From: Balamuthia mandrillaris
Lineage: Eukaryota > Discosea > Longamoebia > Balamuthiidae
NCBI GenBank assembly: GCA_031835245.1
Contig: JAVKOQ010000041.1
Span: 1-64,000 of the forward strand
Direction: 5' to 3'
DNA length: 64,000 nucleotides
Shown here: positions 32,290 through 44,400 of the stretch, in pieces
How positions within the stretch are numbered: the stretch's first letter is position 1
Layout: each line of letters starts with the position of its first letter
Notes under the pieces: model-generated
The model's input: the letters and a program-made list of their open reading frames with translations, nothing else
Database searches by the model: none
What the model was told of the DNA's origin: nothing
Translations under genes and position numbers: made by a program

Positions 32290-35200
32290 TTATAATAGTT
32301 CATCCACAACATCAACCTCCTGGATAAGGTACAGCCAAGCAGCCACTGCCCGAATGGCAGGCCCACAACGGGTATCCTGTTGCTCTTCGGCAAGCCACGT
32401 TAGTTTCTCGCTTCCAGCAGTAAACGCCGACATATCTTTGGCATAATCGTTAGAAGATAGCTTGAAGGTAGAAGATCCATCCGGAGATGAGGCAGTTGCT
32501 TCAGCTGAAGAGGATGAAGAAGATGAATATGCAGCTTCACGGTGTTGCTGAGCTGCTTTCACGACGGAGCGATAGGCTTTGTCCGAACGCTCCTCGAGGA
32601 TCTTGTGACAGAGCTGCATGACCAAGTAACCAGCGATCCAGTAGATGACGCAGGCCGTAAACAAGATCCAACAACCCCACTGTAAGGTGGCCACGACGTC
32701 GTAACACTTGTCCATGCCAGGCAAGACCGGTTGAAGGTACTCCTTGAGAATCTCGTTGATGAGGTCGCATTTGTCGCCGATGATGAACTGGGCAAACTGC
32801 TCGATCTCCAACAGAGCAGCGATGATGGAGATGACGAACACGTCCAGGGCGGACCAGGCGTTCAGAACCTCCGTCATCATGAACATGTACTTTTGCACGA
32901 CGGGGCGCAGAGGCGCCAACCAAAGGGTCAGCAGGAAGACCAAATGGCAGAGGGGAACCGCCACGGCGAAGATGAAGAAGGTGCTCTGAATGAGGTGTAC
33001 GCCCACCCCATTGGGATTGTAGGCTCCGGCAGGAATGGCTTCGCCTAAAGTTAGCACGGAGTAGTCCTTCTGAACGGGATATCCCAAGAACTCGATGGCA
33101 ACAGCAGCCAAGCCTTCAGTTCTGAAGGAGAAGCTCTCCAGCACGGAGCCAACGATCATCAAGGCCGTCGTGATGAGCAAAAGCACGGTGACAAGGGCTC
33201 TGCCCAACCAGGTGCAACGGACCAGGGTGTGTCCCACACGGAAGGAATGAGCTCCAACGGCCTCGCTGGGCAGCTTGTGCTCCAACCGAGCGATTTCATG
33301 ACGACGCCGCCAGTTGGCAGCACGTCTGTGGCAGGCTAAGATGACGTGAGTGACTACTAAGGAGGTTATGGTCGCCAAGAGGAAGAGATAGAAGCCGCTC
33401 TTGGGAGCCACCACAAACTGGGCTCCTGCAGCTCCTGCTTTGGTGCCTGATTCAGGAACGGCTGGAGAGATAATGTTCTCGTGGAAGGCCACCAACATGA
33501 GGATCATGATGTAGGCGTCGATGAGGGACCACTTGCCTAGAGCGTCCACCACTCGGAGGACGGTTTCCCTGCGCTTGGCCGAGAGGATTCTCACTGGCAG
33601 CATCCAGCATAAGAACAGGAGGATGAGCTTCAGGTATGGCCAAGCCCCAGAGAAGACAGCCACCAGAAGCGACAGGGGGTAGACTCCTGCCTTCCACATG
33701 TCACGCACGCTCGATCCAAGAGAGAAAGGAAAGAGAGGAGGCAGCTGCACTTCATCGAGGCCAAGCTGCACGATGGCATAGACACTGGCTCCTATGGAGA
33801 TGTTGGCATTGATGAAGAGGGCCACGTTGATGACTATCACCATAGGTATGCCGTAACGGAAGTACCAGGCCACGTGGCTGTGCAAAGCCAGGCAAGGCTC
33901 ACAACTTGAAGACTTTTTGGCTTGAAGATGAGCCCCCGGGTCGTTATTTATCGAGGCGACGAGGCCTTCTGTGGCAGGATCATCCACATCCGCTAGGAAG
34001 TGTCTGCTACTCCTTTGTTGCCTCTTCTTCTGCCGATTGAGGATCTGTAATATCAACAGAACCGCCACAAGGAGGATGATCACTGCACCGCCGATGCTGG
34101 ATGTCAGGATGACCGCTAACATGTCCACCTCCAGATCGTCAATGTTCCCGCCTTCCCAATGAGAGACAGGACAAGTGTGATTCTGAGCCACCACGCCAGC
34201 AAAGTACTTGTTTAGACGGTCTCTGCCAGGTCCAGCAATGACACCGTTCATGAAAGCAGGAATGGCAGGACGGAAGGAAGAGGTAAACAGTGCTATGATG
34301 TTGTCGATGGCCTCATCCAAGTCCTGTTCCACGTCCCCGCCCAGTGCAACCAACGCCAGCTGGGTAAGAGAGATGTTGAAGGCCAAGTTCGTGATTTCAG
34401 CCACCTCTACGGTGGAAAGAATGCACTGCATGTTCAGCTGATCCGGTTTAAGGAAGGGAAGAATGTGGTTGCGAAGGGCGAGCACTACGTCACTGCTCAA
34501 CATGTTGTCTTTCATGCTCATGCTCATCAGAGCAGACTCGTAGAGACTCTTGCTCGCACTGACTACAGTACCGTCTGCCACAGATACGTTCACGAAGAAG
34601 GTAAAGTTTAGATCCAGTCGGTCCATGTAGGTCTGAGAGTCCAGTGTGTACGCGTTGACAGGGACGATCAGATCGAATGTCTTCCACGTGTTGATTCCGG
34701 CCAACCCAAAGCCGGTTAGACCAAACGTGATGTTGGCCAAACTAGAAAGCGACACCGTGACTTGGGCTCCTTTGATGCCTGTCGCTTCGATCCGTCCTGT
34801 GCCGTTGGTAAGGAAGTTGGCAATCTTGTTGAGCCCCAAAGGGCCATCCGCTCCTATCACGGTGTCAAGAAGGTAGTCCAATATGGCAATAGTGGGGTTA
34901 TCACGCAAGTGGACGGATCCTGGAGGGACCAACGGAGAAGGACTGGGCGGCTGGGGGTGCAAGAAAGGCCGAATCTGGTTGTTAACGTTCTGGAGGACCT
35001 TCGTGAGGTTGTTGCTTACCGCCGTGGTCAGTTCCTCGCATATAACGTCTTTGAGCACGGACTGGAGGGAGCTGGCAATGATGTCGCGGAACAGTTGCAG
35101 GATACTATCCACTAACCCACCTCCTGTAAAGTCCACCGTGATGTGGAGACTCATGTCGCAGTAGTTGAGCTTGGCGGAGGAGGCCAGCCCATCTGCGTCC

Positions 35201-35625
35201 TTGGTCAATTCCAGCTGCGTTTGGAGGGTGGTGGAGTCCGGGAGGATGTGGGCCTGTAGGCCGCCAGAGGCGGAGGGTAGAAGCTTCCCACTGAGCTTCC
35301 AGCTTGCGGAGCAGGTAATTCCAATGCCGGAGGCTTTGAGAGAGACGGCCAGGCCGCTCAGGGAAGAGTCCAAGGCACCAAGGTCAATGCTCGAGCAGAT
35401 GATGTTTTTCAGGGCGAGGGTGAAGGTACCAACGCTAAAGCTTTGGTCGGGAATGTGGATGGTGATGTTGTGCAGCCAGCAACGAAGCCCACAACTTTCT
35501 GAGATGATATTTTGCAAAGCATTCTGATCAAAGGCCGCTGTGGGAACGGCGGCAAAGGAAAGAACAAGTAGCACCCAGGCGGCGGTGGCCAAACGCGAAA
35601 CACTCGTGTTGCGTTTGTTTGGCAT
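32290..35625 (-). CDS. BPI-like lipid-binding ectodomain fused to PqiA-like membrane domain
   Basis: Intronless, 1111 codons. The ATG at 35625 (MPNKRNTSVSRLATAAWVLL) gives a standard signal peptide ending TAAFDQ; an in-frame ATG at 35664 would add 13 residues. Residues about 25-520 form a secreted region with the Val/Leu/Ser-rich alternating pattern of BPI/LBP-type lipid-binding folds (CSIDLGALDSSLSGLAVSLK, LQAHILPDSTTLQTQL). A first membrane helix (VILTSSIGGAVIILLVAVLL) is followed by about eight more. They include GAWPYLKLILLFLCWMLP, DALGKWSLIDAYIMILML and WSALDVFVISIIAALLEIEQ, the characteristic repeat of paraquat-inducible protein A family membrane proteins. An outward lipid-binding domain linked to a PqiA-like core suggests membrane-lipid transfer or stress protection, but this is inference. 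The tail is Ser-rich. Confidence 0.75.
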   Translation of the reverse strand: MPNKRNTSVSRLATAAWVLLVLSFAAVPTAAFDQNALQNIISESCGLRCWLHNITIHIPDQSFSVGTFTLALKNIICSSIDLGALDSSLSGLAVSLKASGIGITCSASWKLSGKLLPSASGGLQAHILPDSTTLQTQLELTKDADGLASSAKLNYCDMSLHITVDFTGGGLVDSILQLFRDIIASSLQSVLKDVICEELTTAVSNNLTKVLQNVNNQIRPFLHPQPPSPSPLVPPGSVHLRDNPTIAILDYLLDTVIGADGPLGLNKIANFLTNGTGRIEATGIKGAQVTVSLSSLANITFGLTGFGLAGINTWKTFDLIVPVNAYTLDSQTYMDRLDLNFTFFVNVSVADGTVVSASKSLYESALMSMSMKDNMLSSDVVLALRNHILPFLKPDQLNMQCILSTVEVAEITNLAFNISLTQLALVALGGDVEQDLDEAIDNIIALFTSSFRPAIPAFMNGVIAGPGRDRLNKYFAGVVAQNHTCPVSHWEGGNIDDLEVDMLAVILTSSIGGAVIILLVAVLLILQILNRQKKRQQRSSRHFLADVDDPATEGLVASINNDPGAHLQAKKSSSCEPCLALHSHVAWYFRYGIPMVIVINVALFINANISIGASVYAIVQLGLDEVQLPPLFPFSLGSSVRDMWKAGVYPLSLLVAVFSGAWPYLKLILLFLCWMLPVRILSAKRRETVLRVVDALGKWSLIDAYIMILMLVAFHENIISPAVPESGTKAGAAGAQFVVAPKSGFYLFLLATITSLVVTHVILACHRRAANWRRRHEIARLEHKLPSEAVGAHSFRVGHTLVRCTWLGRALVTVLLLITTALMIVGSVLESFSFRTEGLAAVAIEFLGYPVQKDYSVLTLGEAIPAGAYNPNGVGVHLIQSTFFIFAVAVPLCHLVFLLTLWLAPLRPVVQKYMFMMTEVLNAWSALDVFVISIIAALLEIEQFAQFIIGDKCDLINEILKEYLQPVLPGMDKCYDVVATLQWGCWILFTACVIYWIAGYLVMQLCHKILEERSDKAYRSVVKAAQQHREAAYSSSSSSSAEATASSPDGSSTFKLSSNDYAKDMSAFTAGSEKLTWLAEEQQDTRCGPAIRAVAAWLYLIQEVDVVDELL

Positions 35626-35664
35626 GGCGATGCTTTGACTTAGAAGAACTAAAAAATGAAACAT

Positions 35665-36561
35665 GATTAAAACGAAATAACGAAAACGAAAGTGAAAGCG
35701 AAGAAAGCGAAATAGAAAAAAGCGAAAGAGAACAAACCACCCACGAAAAATTAAAACTAGAATCGGCCAAAATACTTTTCATTGACCGCACTCCTCTAAT
35801 GCGGCTCTTTGTGGTCCTGTCGATCGAGCCGTTTTGTTTTTTCAATAAAACAAACCTGAACGAGCCTTTGGTTTGAAGAGATGTTACGCGGGCCGTCCCC
35901 GTTGAGTTCTTTCTTCAAGAGGCGCGCCGAAAACAGAGAGCAACCTCGCATTTATGTTACCATAAAAGCAACTACCACGTCGAAATCTAATATCCTAACT
36001 GAGCAAAAATTACCTTTAACGCGCTAACTGACGTCATTAACTTACCTTTGAAGGTAATTTTCTCGCAACAAAACAAACGGAAAGAAGAAGGGGTGCTTCC
36101 TTTCTCTTTGTGGGTTTGACCGATTGATCTGCGGTTTTAGCTTCTTCTTGTGGCAAGCGTTGTGTTGTGGTGGAGCTGGTCTTGCGTGGTCACCGCGTTG
36201 GCGGCGAGTGTTTGTAAGGGGAGGTTTCCATTCAGTTCGGAGAAAAGGAAAAGAAGGTAAGGAATGCAAAAAGATCGAGGAAGGAAGAGAGAAGAGAAGA
36301 GAGAAGAGAGAAGAGAGAAGAGAGAGAAGAGAGAAGAGAAGCTAAGAGAACGACGAAAAGAAGAGAAGAGAGAAGAGAGAAGAAAGAAGAGAGAAGAGAG
36401 AAGAGAAGAGAGAAGAGAACGACGAAAAGAAGAGAAGAGAGAAGAGAGAAGAGAAGAGAAGAGAGGAGAGGATGAGAGAAACTACCCTACAGGAGCCTGT
36501 ACAGCCAAAAACTTTTTTCGCTTGGAAGAACATCAACCACAAAACAAAAAAACAAGAACAC
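35665..36561. promoter_or_regulatory. Long intergenic region: CRE-like site, palindrome, GA array
   Basis: No gene recognised in 0.9 kb. It has TGACGTCA (36029-36036), about 400 bases upstream of the BPI-PqiA start, next to an inverted repeat TTACCTT-tg-AAGGTAA (36042-36057) and a second half-site TTACCTTTAA at 36010. From 36273 to 36475 a (GAGAAGA)n array, CT-rich on the minus strand, probably belongs to the 3' UTR of the minus-strand gene at 36562-37347. Confidence 0.45.
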
Positions 36562-37347
36562 TCAGTGATGCCGCCGACTGGAAGAGGATGGCACGTGATT
36601 GTCGTTGTTGCTGTCTTCATCCTCCTCTTCATTGTGGTTGTTGGTGTTCTCTGCTGTTGTGTAGCCTCTTCTCCCCAACACATTCAACGCTCGTCCTCGT
36701 TCTAACTCTCGGCCTACGATAGAGAAACCGAACAACAGGCCAGCAAAGAAGGAAGAAAACGAAAAAGTCATAACAGAACACAAACACAAAGCAGAGAAAA
36801 GAACAAACAGAGAAAGAGTTGACAAACAAACCTTCTTGCAGACCAAGAGAATAAGCCCAGGACTGCAGTTGCTTCATCTTCTCGGCCAGTTGTCCCTCCG
36901 TATAAGACGCCAACACTAGCGTAGGGATTAATCAATCGATCGATCAAATTTGAAAAAGGGAGAGGGAGAGAGGGAGAGGGAGAGAGGGAGAGAGAGAGAG
37001 AGAGTGAGCAGATTACTCTGAACGACTTCAAGATCACTTTCCGCGAGATCGTTTGAGGAGGGGGCGGCGAACCGAAAGGCACGTCCACGGGTGGGAGTGA
37101 GCAGGCCCTGCTCGGAGAGCGAAGGAAGCACCGACTCCGTTGAGGGTGGTGGAGCGGCAGCACCCCCCACCAAAAGCTCATCTTCCTCCAATTTTTCCTC
37201 CGTCAACAGAGAAAGCTCTGCATTGTTGTTCCGTTTTGCCTCGGGATCTTCCACGCTTGAAGATGAAGTTATGGAGGAGGTGGAGGAAGAAGAGGAGGAG
37301 GAAGAGGAGGCGGAGGAGGTCATCCGATCGAACGTTGTTGCTTCCAT
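36562..37347 (-). CDS. Small conserved-looking protein of unknown function
   Basis: Three exons joined in phase: exon 1 from the ATG at 37347 to about 37017, exon 2 about 36918-36832, exon 3 about 36715-36562. The protein is near 180 aa. It begins MEATTFDRMTSSAS followed by poly-Ser and an acidic segment, then GLLTPTRGRAFRFAAPSSND. The central exon has LASYTEGQLAEKMKQLQSWA, a predicted amphipathic helix, continuing YSLGLQEGRELERGRALNVLG. The end is Asn/Glu/Asp-rich. No family was recognised. The helical stretch is the only part that looks constrained. The intron between exons 1 and 2 carries a CT-rich tract (36950-37005). Confidence 0.6.
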
Positions 37348-37402
37348 TTTCTCTCTTTATGTAAATTTTTTCTTGGAATTTATTTGCCAAACAAAAAGGT
37401 CC

Positions 37403-40400
37403 CTAAAAGCTGAGAGTGGGAGGCAGAAAGAGAACGGTGTCTCTTTCTTCTTCTTCTTGCTCTTGGCCAAGGTCGCTTTCTTCTGTGTTTGCTTCGCTTG
37501 CTTGATCCGCTTCTTGGTGTGGTTCTGAAGATGAGGAAGAGGAAGAGGAAGACGAAGGAGAAGAAAGGGAGAGGGATGAGGACGAAGATGAAGCAACATC
37601 CGCAACGGAAGAGTGGTCAGAAAAGGATAGCGAAGAGGAAGCATAACTACAATAATGCGAAGGGGAACAATAAACTAGAGAAGCAGAACGATCAGAGTCG
37701 AAGATGGAGGCGATGGGCGTTACGTTTGTGTCTTTAACTTTTGTAATCGTCCTCCTCGTCGTTGCACAAACGGTTGCTTCGTTGTGCCGCTCACATTTCT
37801 TCTTCAACCCTCCCTTTTCTTTGTTATCTCTTTCTTCCAGCTCTTCTTGCTCTTTCATTTCTTCGTCGTCCTCAGAATAAGAGCTAGACGATGATGCGAT
37901 TGGAACCAACGAAGCTAAAGTTTGTACTAATTGAGTTGTGAGGTCTTGTGTACGAGCAACCTCTTCGTTAACTGTAGCTATTATTTCCTGTCGTTCATTG
38001 TTGTTGCTGAGTTGCGTTGTTTCAACCGTTACAGTGGATTCTTGTTGTGGTAGAGCCGTTGAACGTTTAGAAGAGGATAAAGAGATATCAAACTCGTCGT
38101 GAAGTTTCAGTCGACAAGATTGGTCCAATGTTAAGTCACCGAAAGCGTATCTACAAAAGACAGGGAAAAAACGGTAAGAAAATAAAAAAGAGGACAAAGA
38201 GGGGGCAGAGGCACCTATATTCACAGAATTGAGGGTATTTACAATGGTGATTCCAATAGTCCCAAACGCAGTCATCATCTTTACGGGGCACTCGAGCGTT
38301 CTTTGGAGCAAAAGGCCAGTCTGAATCCTTTTCCATGCTTCCTTTTTCTTGATAATGCCTTCTAACTGCTTCCTCTGCAATGTTCATTCTTTTGTATAAG
38401 CAAAGCGAAACTAGATAAAAAGAAGAGAGAGCGACAGGCGCACCAAAAGCGGTTCTCATGTGGAAAGTAACCTCTTCGGTAATCTCGCGAAATAAAAGGT
38501 TGCTGCGAACGGCGTCTCTGTGATTGACGAGGTCCATTTCCCACACGGCCGTTGCCCATTTTCGTTGTTTCCATCCGTCGTAGGCTGTGTCCAAACTCTC
38601 GTAGAAAGTTATACCCAAGCTTTCATCGCCTTCCAATTGTTTGCTCTGCTCGTCAAAGTAAAACCTACAAGAAAACAATTAGTCCTGAAAAGCAAAAACA
38701 AAAGGGGATAAAACTTGGAGAAAGCACGTAAGAAGACCTAACCGTTGAGGTATCCGTGTTATTTTAATCTTGGAGGGATCTTGTGAAAGCCAGTTGTGGC
38801 AATAAGATAGAGAAGTGTAGGGAACGGTCTCATCACCCGACTTTCCTTCTCTCTCCGCATCGGTGTAGTCAAACTTGGCTTCTCCTTTGTTGCGTTTTTT
38901 GTAGCCTTTTGCTCTTTACGCACATAACGAATGTTTCACTATAGAACACAAGACATAGAAGAAAGGAAGACAAGTACCTTCTTGCTTCCTCTTTGTTAAG
39001 ATATGTCTTTCTTCCCGTTTTCACGTTTTCTGAGTAAACCTGATCTCCCTCCTCATAAACAACCTCCACCATGTTCCATGTCCCATTCACAGCTCCTTTC
39101 TCCCATGTGTAGCTGAGTTGCGTCCGTAGGTTGATGCCGTAGATGCAATATACTCGTGCTATAGGCGGTCTCTCCCATGGTGTGAATGGGTTTAAAACGG
39201 GATCGTTGACGTACCACTTTTTGGCCATGTCCGCTATCTTACCGGAAATAGGGTCCCATTCTTTGATGTCTTCAAACAGTTCCAAAATGTTAGATGCATT
39301 ATATTTTCTCTGAACAAGAGAGAACGTTTGAGTTGAAAGAAGAAAAGAACAATGAAGAGGAGAACACACCTTTTCGCTATCTTTTCGTTTCATTAGCGCA
39401 AGATCCAAGGGAGTGCTACCAGGCCCAAGGTTTCCAGCAGCGGACACCGACCCTCCTCCAAAGCCCTTCTCCGGCTCAGCTGAAGGTTCGATAATAGAAG
39501 CAACTTCCATTCCCCATAATTCTTCCAATTCTCCGTCTTCTCCTTCTCTTGCGCCAAATGGAAGCATCCATGGAGTCGATCCGAACGTATTTCCAACTAC
39601 CTGTAAAGATCACAATATGGTCAATAACCCACAATAACTCTTGACAAGAGGTAACGAGAAGATAACAAGGACAAGAAAAGTCGCTGATGGAAGCAGTGGA
39701 GTGGAAACAGAAAGAGATTAAACGCTATAAATACTCTGATTTGATCAGGGCGAATGCGAGGCAAGCCAAACGTGACCCCACTCAAGACAGCTTCTACGCC
39801 GGAAGGGCTGCCGAGCAGAGGCGCTCCAATTGCTATGTAGTCAGAAATGTGTCGGTCTATCCAACTTTGATAGTTGAACTCGCCTTTCTCTTTCTTCAGC
39901 CATTCCAAAAAATACCGAAACACGTTGTTCCCTTTCAGTGAATCAAGTTCAGAATGAAGAACGAAGAAAGAAGCGGAAAAAGGAACAAACCAAGAGAGTG
40001 TGCAATAATTATGACGCCAGGAGAGCTTTGGGGTTGTATGCCTCGTTCTTGAGCTTTAACCAAACTCTCTATTTTGACCATCATGTCTGAAAAGAAGTTA
40101 TCTCGGGCATCCATAACGCTAGGTGGCAATCTGAAGTCGTATGGAGCTGCATTTACTGTTGTTCCTGGATCATAACCCAACTCAGCTACCATATGCTCTA
40201 TCAATTGTCGCCAAATCGTTGAAAAGGCTCCTATGTTGGATTTATGTTGTAAGAAGAGAGAGGAGAAGGAGGAAGGGCGAGAGACAGGGAGAGGAAGAGA
40301 GAGAGAGAGAGAGAAAAGAATGCTGATAAACAACCAGTGATGAATCCATGATCTAGCTGGGCAATGGCAGACAGACCCTCACCCGGACGAACCTTGCACT

Positions 40401-41309
40401 CTGGTCCATCGCTCTGATCGTCGGCGTTCAGCGTCATGCACGTCAGCCAACACTCGGGCGCAGCGACCAGCTTCCTCACGTCCAACCAGAGTCGATCGCC
40501 CAGAGCCCAGTCGGAGACGCCATAGCACTTGAAGTACTTCCAATTGTAAAGTTGACTGGAGGCAAATCCTTTGTTGTCATAGGTTTTTTTGTTTCGGTAA
40601 GCTTGGCGGCTTTGTTTCATGAGCAAAAGAGAGGAAACAACGAAAGAAAGAGAAGAAAGAAACGACAAGAACGCAACCACGCGAGAGAAAGAGGAAAAGA
40701 CAGAGACAAACGAAGGGAAAAAATAACGGAAAAAAAAAGGAGCTTAACGTTCGTGATGAAAAGAAAAAGCAAACCAGGAATCATGAGCACCGCGCGGTGC
40801 TTGTACTGCCGCTTGAGGCGGTCCAGAACCGCGTGCAGCTCAGAGTCCTCCTCGCAGGTGGAGGCCGCCGCTGCCTTCTCACGCTCCGCGTCCGTGTGAG
40901 GCCGAGGCACCGCCTCTCTCCACAGCCTCTCCATCTCCTCGTTCTCGTCTTCACCTGCTTTCGCTGCTGTGTGTTCCTCCTCCAAAGCGTAACCAGCGGT
41001 GGCCGTTTCCCAAGCGAGAGGAGAGTGGCTGTGGTCCTCGCTGTTGACTTGAGCGGGGTCGAAGCGAGTGCTGCTGCTTTGAAGGAGATCAGCCGAAATC
41101 AGCGTTGCTTGAGCGGAACCACACGAAAGGAAGAAAAGAAGAAGAAGAGTGAAAAGAATGGACGAGAAGGGGGAGGATCGCCGCCGTTGTTTCCACCATC
41201 GCCACCCCCGCCTGCTGCAGCGAGAGCCGCACAACAGCAGCTGCGCGTCTTTTTTCATTCCTTCCTTCTCTCTTCGTCTCTCTGCCACAAAATTTGTCGA
41301 CGTTTTCAT
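37403..41309 (-). CDS. Phospholipid:sterol O-acyltransferase (LCAT/PDAT family, plant PSAT1-like)
   Basis: About eight exons; ATG at 41309, stop at 37403. A basic N-terminus and one hydrophobic segment (FSSILFTLLLLFFLSCGSAQ) indicate a signal anchor, so the enzyme probably lies in the ER lumen. The family signature is unusually complete against Arabidopsis PSAT1: VLMIPGFASSQL, LWLDVRKLVAAPECWLTCM, PECKVRPGEGLSAIAQLD, AHSLGNNVFRYFLEWL (nucleophile Ser), IGAPLLGSPSGVEAVLSGVT, FGLPRI, VLNPFTPWERPPIARVYCIY, SGDETVPYTSLSYCHNWL (catalytic Asp), VWEMDLVNHRDAVRS (catalytic His), CVWDYWNHHCKYPQFCEYRY and FGDLTLDQSCRL. It should move an acyl chain from phospholipid to sterol, making steryl esters. About 240 residues of Ser/Glu-rich tail follow the domain and are not part of the family. 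Confidence 0.9.
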
Positions 41310-41461
41310 TTTCCTCCGTTTGGATCCGAAAATTCGACCTAATTTTTCTTTCCGAAAAAATCGTTTTCAGAATTTTTGGCGGGAAAACTTTATGTCGACA
41401 AATGACCGAATATTTTTTTTGTGGACCGAAAAAAAGAAAAGAAAAAGAGAGAGAAGAACGA
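41310..41461. promoter_or_regulatory. Shared divergent promoter with GTCGAC motifs
   Basis: The sterol acyltransferase (minus) and the next gene (plus) start about 150 bases apart. TTTGTCGACG lies at 41293-41302 (just inside the acyltransferase start) and ATGTCGACAA at 41392-41401, with T/A-rich sequence between. The same extended motif recurs upstream of other genes in the window. Confidence 0.35.
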
Positions 41462-44400
41462 ATGAAGACGAGAAAGAATGGTGGTGGTGGAGAGAGAACC
41501 CAACCACGAACGGCTGGAAGAACAGGGCAGATAGGAATGAGCCATGGTGCTGCTGCTGTCGCCAAGCTGCAAAAGAGAAAGCCGGCTGCTGGCGAAGAGA
41601 AGAGCGGAGAAGGAGGGATGGGAACCGCTTTTGCGGCGAAACGGCGGCCTTCTCCACCCACGCATCCGAATCACGCTCCCTCTTCTTTTGTGCCTTCCTC
41701 TGCGTCTTCGTCCAGCAGAAGGCTGGTGAGACCAACCACCAACGGGACCGCTCGTCCGAAGACGCAAAGAAAAGCCATAACCACGACTCCCTCCTCCTCA
41801 GCTTCCACTCTGAGAGGAGAGGACGCCACAAAGGAGAACCGACGACTGCTGCAACGACAACAAAGACCCCCTCTTACCAAACTTAAAAGTCTTCACAGCA
41901 GCACTCAGCAACCTCTTTCTTCTTCTTCTTCTTCTTTTACTTCCTCTCTTTCAACAGCCTCAACAAGCACACAACGAGCAATGACCCGAAGAGAAAGAAG
42001 GGTGCCTCTGTCTTCTTCTTCATCGTCTTCGTCTTCTGCAACGTCTGTACGAAATGGAACAACGACTACGACGACAGGGACACCTGTAAACAGCAACCTG
42101 GAGACAAGCTCTTGTCTTCAACAAATGAAAACAACAACAACAAGAATGGTGGCAACAAAACAGAACGCAATGAACAACCTATCAACCACACTAGAGGAGA
42201 AACGTCGCAGAGAAGAAGAAGAACAAGACCAAGAAGAACAACAACAAAAAGGAGGAGGAGTAGAAAAATGTTGTGAAAACGAAGCAGAAGATGCGGATGG
42301 AGAGGATTGTAAGCGAAAGGAAAGTAAAGAACGAGAGGAAGCAGAAGAACTGAAGGAAGAGAATTTCCTAGGAGAAGAAGAAAACGAAGAAGAGCATTTC
42401 CAACAACAAATAAACAACCAAGAAAACGAAAGTGTAGAGGCAGTGATAGAAAGCGAAGAAAGAAACAACGAAGAACAAGAGCAAGCAAGTAACTTGATGG
42501 AATTCCAACAAACAGAAGAACAAAGCTGTACAAATGAAATGGTGAGAGAGGACAATAAGGCAATGAACGCAACACAACGACTCGTTCTTAACGATGAACC
42601 AGCCAAAAAGAGAAGCAGCGGTGTGAAACGGTCACTGGACGTCTTCATCAACGACTCTTCTTGCTCTTCTGTCGCTTCTTCATCATCTTCTGCTACTGCA
42701 TCCACTCCACTTCTCAAGAAACAAAGAATGAAGAGAAGAGAAGCAGCTAAAGCAGAGCAGCGAAAGAAAGAAGAGGAACGTCAAAAATGGTGGCAGGAAG
42801 AACAACAAAGACAACAAGCCATTCGCGAACGAGAGGCGGAGCAAGAAACAGCTCGACAAGCTTTTGAGAGGTGGCGACAACAGCGCAGAGTAAACGAACT
42901 AAGAAACGCCAACAGCGACAGAAGAAACTATCTACGTCCTATTTTCTTCAACCTCATCAACACGAAGAAGCAAACAAACAAAACAACCGAAGAAGAAAAG
43001 GAAAACGAAAGAGACAAAGAAATTGTTCAAACGCGAATCGAAAGGGAGAGACAAAGACAACAAAGACTAGAAACCATCAAAGCACGTTCTTTCTCCTTAC
43101 TCTGTAGGCAACTTTCTTCACTTTCACCTACTTCTTCGTTATCACATCGAAGAAACATTCGCAGAAAAGTTATTCCTTGCTCTGTTTCGCTTTCGGAGGT
43201 GAAGCTCTTGTTTGAGGATTGGAGGTCATCTCTTTGGTTTGCTCCAGCCGATTTTGGAAAGTCAACAGATGAACGTGAAGATGCAGAGGAAGTGAGTTAC
43301 GAGTTGATGTATGTTCCATATTGTTGCGCACGAGCCACTACTCGAACTCGCTTCTCTGCTCGTGTTCGTCTTATTCCGCCTTCTTCGTCATCATTATCTT
43401 CTTCCTCCGCTTCCTGTTCTGCTTCCGAAGATAATAACGAACGATCGATGAATGCAATGGAACGAATCTTTCGACAAGTGCAACAGAGATTCGCTCAACA
43501 ACAACAAACTGAAAAGGAGAGAGAAGAATGGAGAGACGAAGTTGCAACCGCGGAAAGTGTGCACGAAAACGTTTTGGTTTGTGCGCTATCAGCGCCAAAC
43601 GAGGAGGAAAAGGAACTGTTGGAGCATGTCAACGAATGGGATGTAGAATCAGCCAAAGAAGTAACAAATGAAAACGAAGTAAATGAAGAAGTTAACGAAA
43701 TGGAAGGAGACGACGAAGATATAAAAGCTTTACTCACCCTTCAACACGTGAGAAACGCGATGGCTCTTCCACAATTACGTTCTCTTCTCGAACAAATCCT
43801 CTTCCAAAAGGAAAAAGAATCCTGCAAACAAGACCATCTACCTCAACATCTTCGCCACAAAAACAACTCCATTCTTTCTTCATCATCTTCATCTTCTTCC
43901 TCTTCTTCCTCTTCTTCGTCCACTTTGATATACGACGTTTCTCATCCACCCAAAAACTTTCGCATTGATGAGCTCTCCTTCTCTAACACTTCCGCTCATT
44001 TTATCTACGTGCCTGTTTGGAAAGTGCTATATCGCTATCACGGCCGCTCCTTCCGTTTTCTAGTAAACGGCAGCAACATCAATGCCAAAAAGCTTTACTA
44101 TGGAGAGAGGCCATGGGGCATGGGCGCTCTGTTGGGGCAGAGCGTCTCTTTCCTCGAGACTGTCTTTGGCTTGAAGGAGGAGGAGAACTTGGTTGGCATG
44201 ATCGATGGCAGCTCTCTACAAAAGTTGGATGAGAACAATTATAATGGAGACAACGTTTCGACGCACACGATGAAGAAAAGGGTGAATTGTTGGTATAGAG
44301 AAGATGGGCGATATTTGCTATTTCCGGCGTCGCATTCTTATGTGGTCGCGTTTGCAGCTGGTTACATCACATTGAGGAATGTAGGAGAGGACGACTTGGA

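Noticed and set aside
41149-41886. Plus-strand frame overlapping the sterol acyltransferase start
   Set aside because: Its beginning is antisense to the acyltransferase N-terminus and its later part is out of frame with the Ser/Thr-rich protein; no ATG-supported gene.
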